Origin: an uncultured Thermoleophilia bacterium
Lineage (GTDB): Bacteria; Actinomycetota; Thermoleophilia; UBA2241
Direction of reading: 5' to 3'
DNA: 6,296 nt
NCBI GenBank assembly: GCA_903912585.1
Contig: CAIWHY010000519.1
Location: 1 to 6,296 of the forward strand
Shown: piece by piece, positions 5,458 to 6,296 of the stretch
Position numbering within the stretch: the stretch's first letter is position 1
Layout of the letters: each line of letters starts with the position of its first letter
Program-made: the position numbers and the translations under genes
The notes under the pieces: model-generated
Databases searched by the model: none
Told to the model about the DNA's origin: nothing
The model's input: the letters and a program-made list of their open reading frames with translations, nothing else

Positions 5458-5835
5458 CTACTCCGCGTCGGGCAGGTGCTCGGCGTGGCCCTGCTCGGGC
5501 GGGGCGCCGACGATGAGGACGACCGCCTCGGCGTTGCTCTCGTTGCGCAGCTGCTGGGCGGTGCCGGTCTCGACGACGGCGACCGTGCCGCAGGGCAGCT
5601 CGACGCGCTCGGCCGACTCGCCCAAGAGCAGCGTGGCCGTGCCTTCGAGGACGACGAACATCTCTTCCTGGACGTGCTCGATGTGGCGGCTGCCGTGCGC
5701 TCCGGGTGGCAGGCGCCAGATGTTGGCGCGCATCGTGTGGAGCGCCTCGGAGAGGGAGGCGCGGCCGCGCCGCACGTCGCCGCGCTGCGCCGCCTGGAAC
5801 TCGCGCTCGCCGGGTCTGAAGATCATGAAGCCCAT
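5458..5835 (-). CDS. Small single-domain cupin protein
   Basis: This is a 125-residue protein with one cupin beta-barrel, probably cytoplasmic. Motif 1 spans residues 45-65 (PPGAHGSRHIEHVQEEMFVVLEG): His51, His54 and Glu58 are candidate metal ligands, and the usual HxH reads HxE with His one residue later. Motif 2 runs from Gly83 to Asn98 (GTVAVVETGTAQQLRN); the normal metal-binding His is Gln94 and the usual Pro is Glu89. Metal binding is therefore uncertain, and the protein could be a ligand sensor or an isomerase-like cupin. The ATG at 5835 (MGFMIFRPGE) is where cupin likeness starts. The frame stays open to 6069, but that part runs antisense to the DUF169 gene and is not convincing. No Shine-Dalgarno is visible, and a promoter-like element ends 6 bases before the ATG. 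The specific function is unknown. Confidence 0.82.
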   Translation of the reverse strand: MGFMIFRPGEREFQAAQRGDVRRGRASLSEALHTMRANIWRLPPGAHGSRHIEHVQEEMFVVLEGTATLLLGESAERVELPCGTVAVVETGTAQQLRNESNAEAVVLIVGAPPEQGHAEHLPDAE

Positions 5836-5841
5836 GACGGC

Positions 5842-5870
5842 AGTCTGGCCGACCCGGCGCGCGTGCGCAA
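5842..5870 (-). promoter_or_regulatory. Candidate leaderless promoter for the cupin gene
   Basis: On the minus strand TTGCGC (5865-5870) and CAGACT (5842-5847) are 17 bases apart. CAGACT differs by one base from TAGACT, a -10 form seen in actinobacteria. It ends 6 bases before the ATG at 5835, so transcription would begin at the start codon, consistent with the missing Shine-Dalgarno. The -35 matches TTGACA at only three positions. Confidence 0.33.
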
Positions 5871-5892
5871 CCGCCGCCTGCGCCAGGTGGCC

Positions 5893-5918
5893 CCGGCCAA
5901 GCCGGTATAGGGTTGACT
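5893..5918. promoter_or_regulatory. Dyad plus TTGACT in the cupin/DUF169 divergent gap
   Basis: CCGGC (5893-5897) and GCCGG (5901-5905) are an inverted repeat with a 3-base centre. They are followed by the only AT-rich patch in the gap and by TTGACT (5913-5918), a good -35 match on the plus strand. No acceptable -10 lies 16-18 bases downstream, so a DUF169 promoter here is tentative. The minus strand also offers TATACC (5904-5909). The dyad could be an operator serving either gene. Confidence 0.25.
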
Positions 5919-5970
5919 CCTCACCGTCGTCGGATGCCCGTCCGGCGCGCAGGCCCGCCGGGAGGCACGC

Positions 5971-6296
5971 ATGATCGCAGAGCAGAAGAGCCGACTCCTG
6001 GAAATCTGGTCCACGTACTTCCCCGGCGCCGAGCTGCCCGTCGCCTTCTTCCGGTCCGACGAGGCACACGGCGCCGCGCCCAGCCGGCCCGCCAAGGGCT
6101 GGCGCTGCTTCATCGGCGACTTGAAGGCCGTGCGCAGCGGCGCGTCCGTGTACTACGCGCGTGAGACCGTCGGCTGCGGCAGGCGCTACCTGGGGCTCGA
6201 GACGAGCCTGCGCAAGGACTTCCAGTCCTTCCTCTCGTGCGGCATCGCCGGGGAGCTGGAGGGCGAGCGCTACAAGCAGACGCCCGAGCTCGTCTC
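5971..6296 (+). CDS. DUF169 family protein, 3'-partial
   Basis: The first 108 residues are visible and the frame runs open past the right edge. The sequence resembles DUF169 (COG2043), a cytoplasmic family of unknown function, about 220-260 residues long, common in anaerobic bacteria and archaea. Recognisable parts are LPVAFFRSDE (22-31), KGWRCFIGDLKAVRSG (42-57), VGCGRRYLGL (67-76) and FLSCGIAGELEGERYKQTPELV (87-108). Cys46, Cys69 and Cys90 are the three cysteines seen; cysteines in these segments are frequent in the family, but no ligand has been established here. The ATG at 5971 has GGGAGG 5 bases upstream (5960-5965), a strong site. The gene diverges from the cupin gene across a 135-base gap. 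The C-terminal half is not available. Confidence 0.85.
   Translation, partial: MIAEQKSRLLEIWSTYFPGAELPVAFFRSDEAHGAAPSRPAKGWRCFIGDLKAVRSGASVYYARETVGCGRRYLGLETSLRKDFQSFLSCGIAGELEGERYKQTPELV

Noticed and set aside
5913..5941. TTGACT as the -35 of a complete DUF169 promoter
   Set aside because: No -10-like hexamer is found at 16-18 bases; it is kept only as part of a low-confidence regulatory region.
5836..6069. Extension of the cupin frame upstream to 6069
   Set aside because: It would run antisense through the DUF169 start and its Shine-Dalgarno, and the added residues show no cupin or other likeness.
1..6296. CRISPR array, tRNA, rRNA, insertion sequence or integrase/attachment site
   Set aside because: No regularly spaced repeats, cloverleaf, transposase or recombinase motifs were seen; the genes have uniform composition and ordinary spacing.

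Overview
This is a high-GC, GC3-rich window with tightly packed genes and short spacers. It looks chromosomal and suggests an actinobacterium-like organism. The gene set (an aldehyde:ferredoxin oxidoreductase family enzyme, a DUF169 protein and the N-terminus of an FMN-reductase-like flavoprotein) would suit an anaerobic or facultative lineage such as Coriobacteriia or Thermoleophilia. That placement is inference from composition and gene content. I see no tRNA, rRNA, CRISPR array, insertion sequence or integrase, and no gene-free stretch longer than about 165 bases.

Layout: (1) 2-1594 (+), the 3' part of a tungsten/molybdenum aldehyde:ferredoxin oxidoreductase family gene that enters from the left edge. 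(2) 1682-2884 (-), a complete metal-dependent amidohydrolase, convergent with gene 1. (3) 2881-2994 (-), a 37-residue open frame with a strong Shine-Dalgarno sequence. It reads as the N-terminus of an NADPH-dependent FMN reductase, and its stop codon overlaps the GTG start of the amidohydrolase as GTGA. (4) 3171-3812 (+), a six-helix membrane protein related to the transmembrane part of cation diffusion facilitators, divergent from the amidohydrolase unit. (5) 3899-4309 (+), a small lipoprotein with a carboxypeptidase-regulatory-like beta domain. (6) 4404-5384 (-), an exported phospholipase D-like protein, convergent with the lipoprotein. (7) 5458-5835 (-), a small cupin just upstream of the PLD gene. 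(8) 5971-6296 (+), the N-terminal 108 residues of a DUF169 protein, divergent from the cupin and running off the right edge.

Regulatory layout: strong inverted repeats without U-tracts sit in both convergent gaps (1655-1680 and 4340-4364). The divergent gaps (2995-3170 and 5836-5970) carry promoter-like hexamers, short dyads and a 10-bp-spaced direct repeat. Two genes (3171 and 5835) have -10-like elements 6-9 bases before the start codon and no Shine-Dalgarno sequence, which fits leaderless mRNAs.

The genes do not form one obvious pathway. The most distinctive structure is the truncated flavoprotein leader, with its internal 8-bp hairpin, joined to the amidohydrolase by a start/stop overlap. 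The next most distinctive are catalytic-motif deviations in the PLD-like, CDF-like and cupin proteins. I found no convincing multi-gene defence or novel system.
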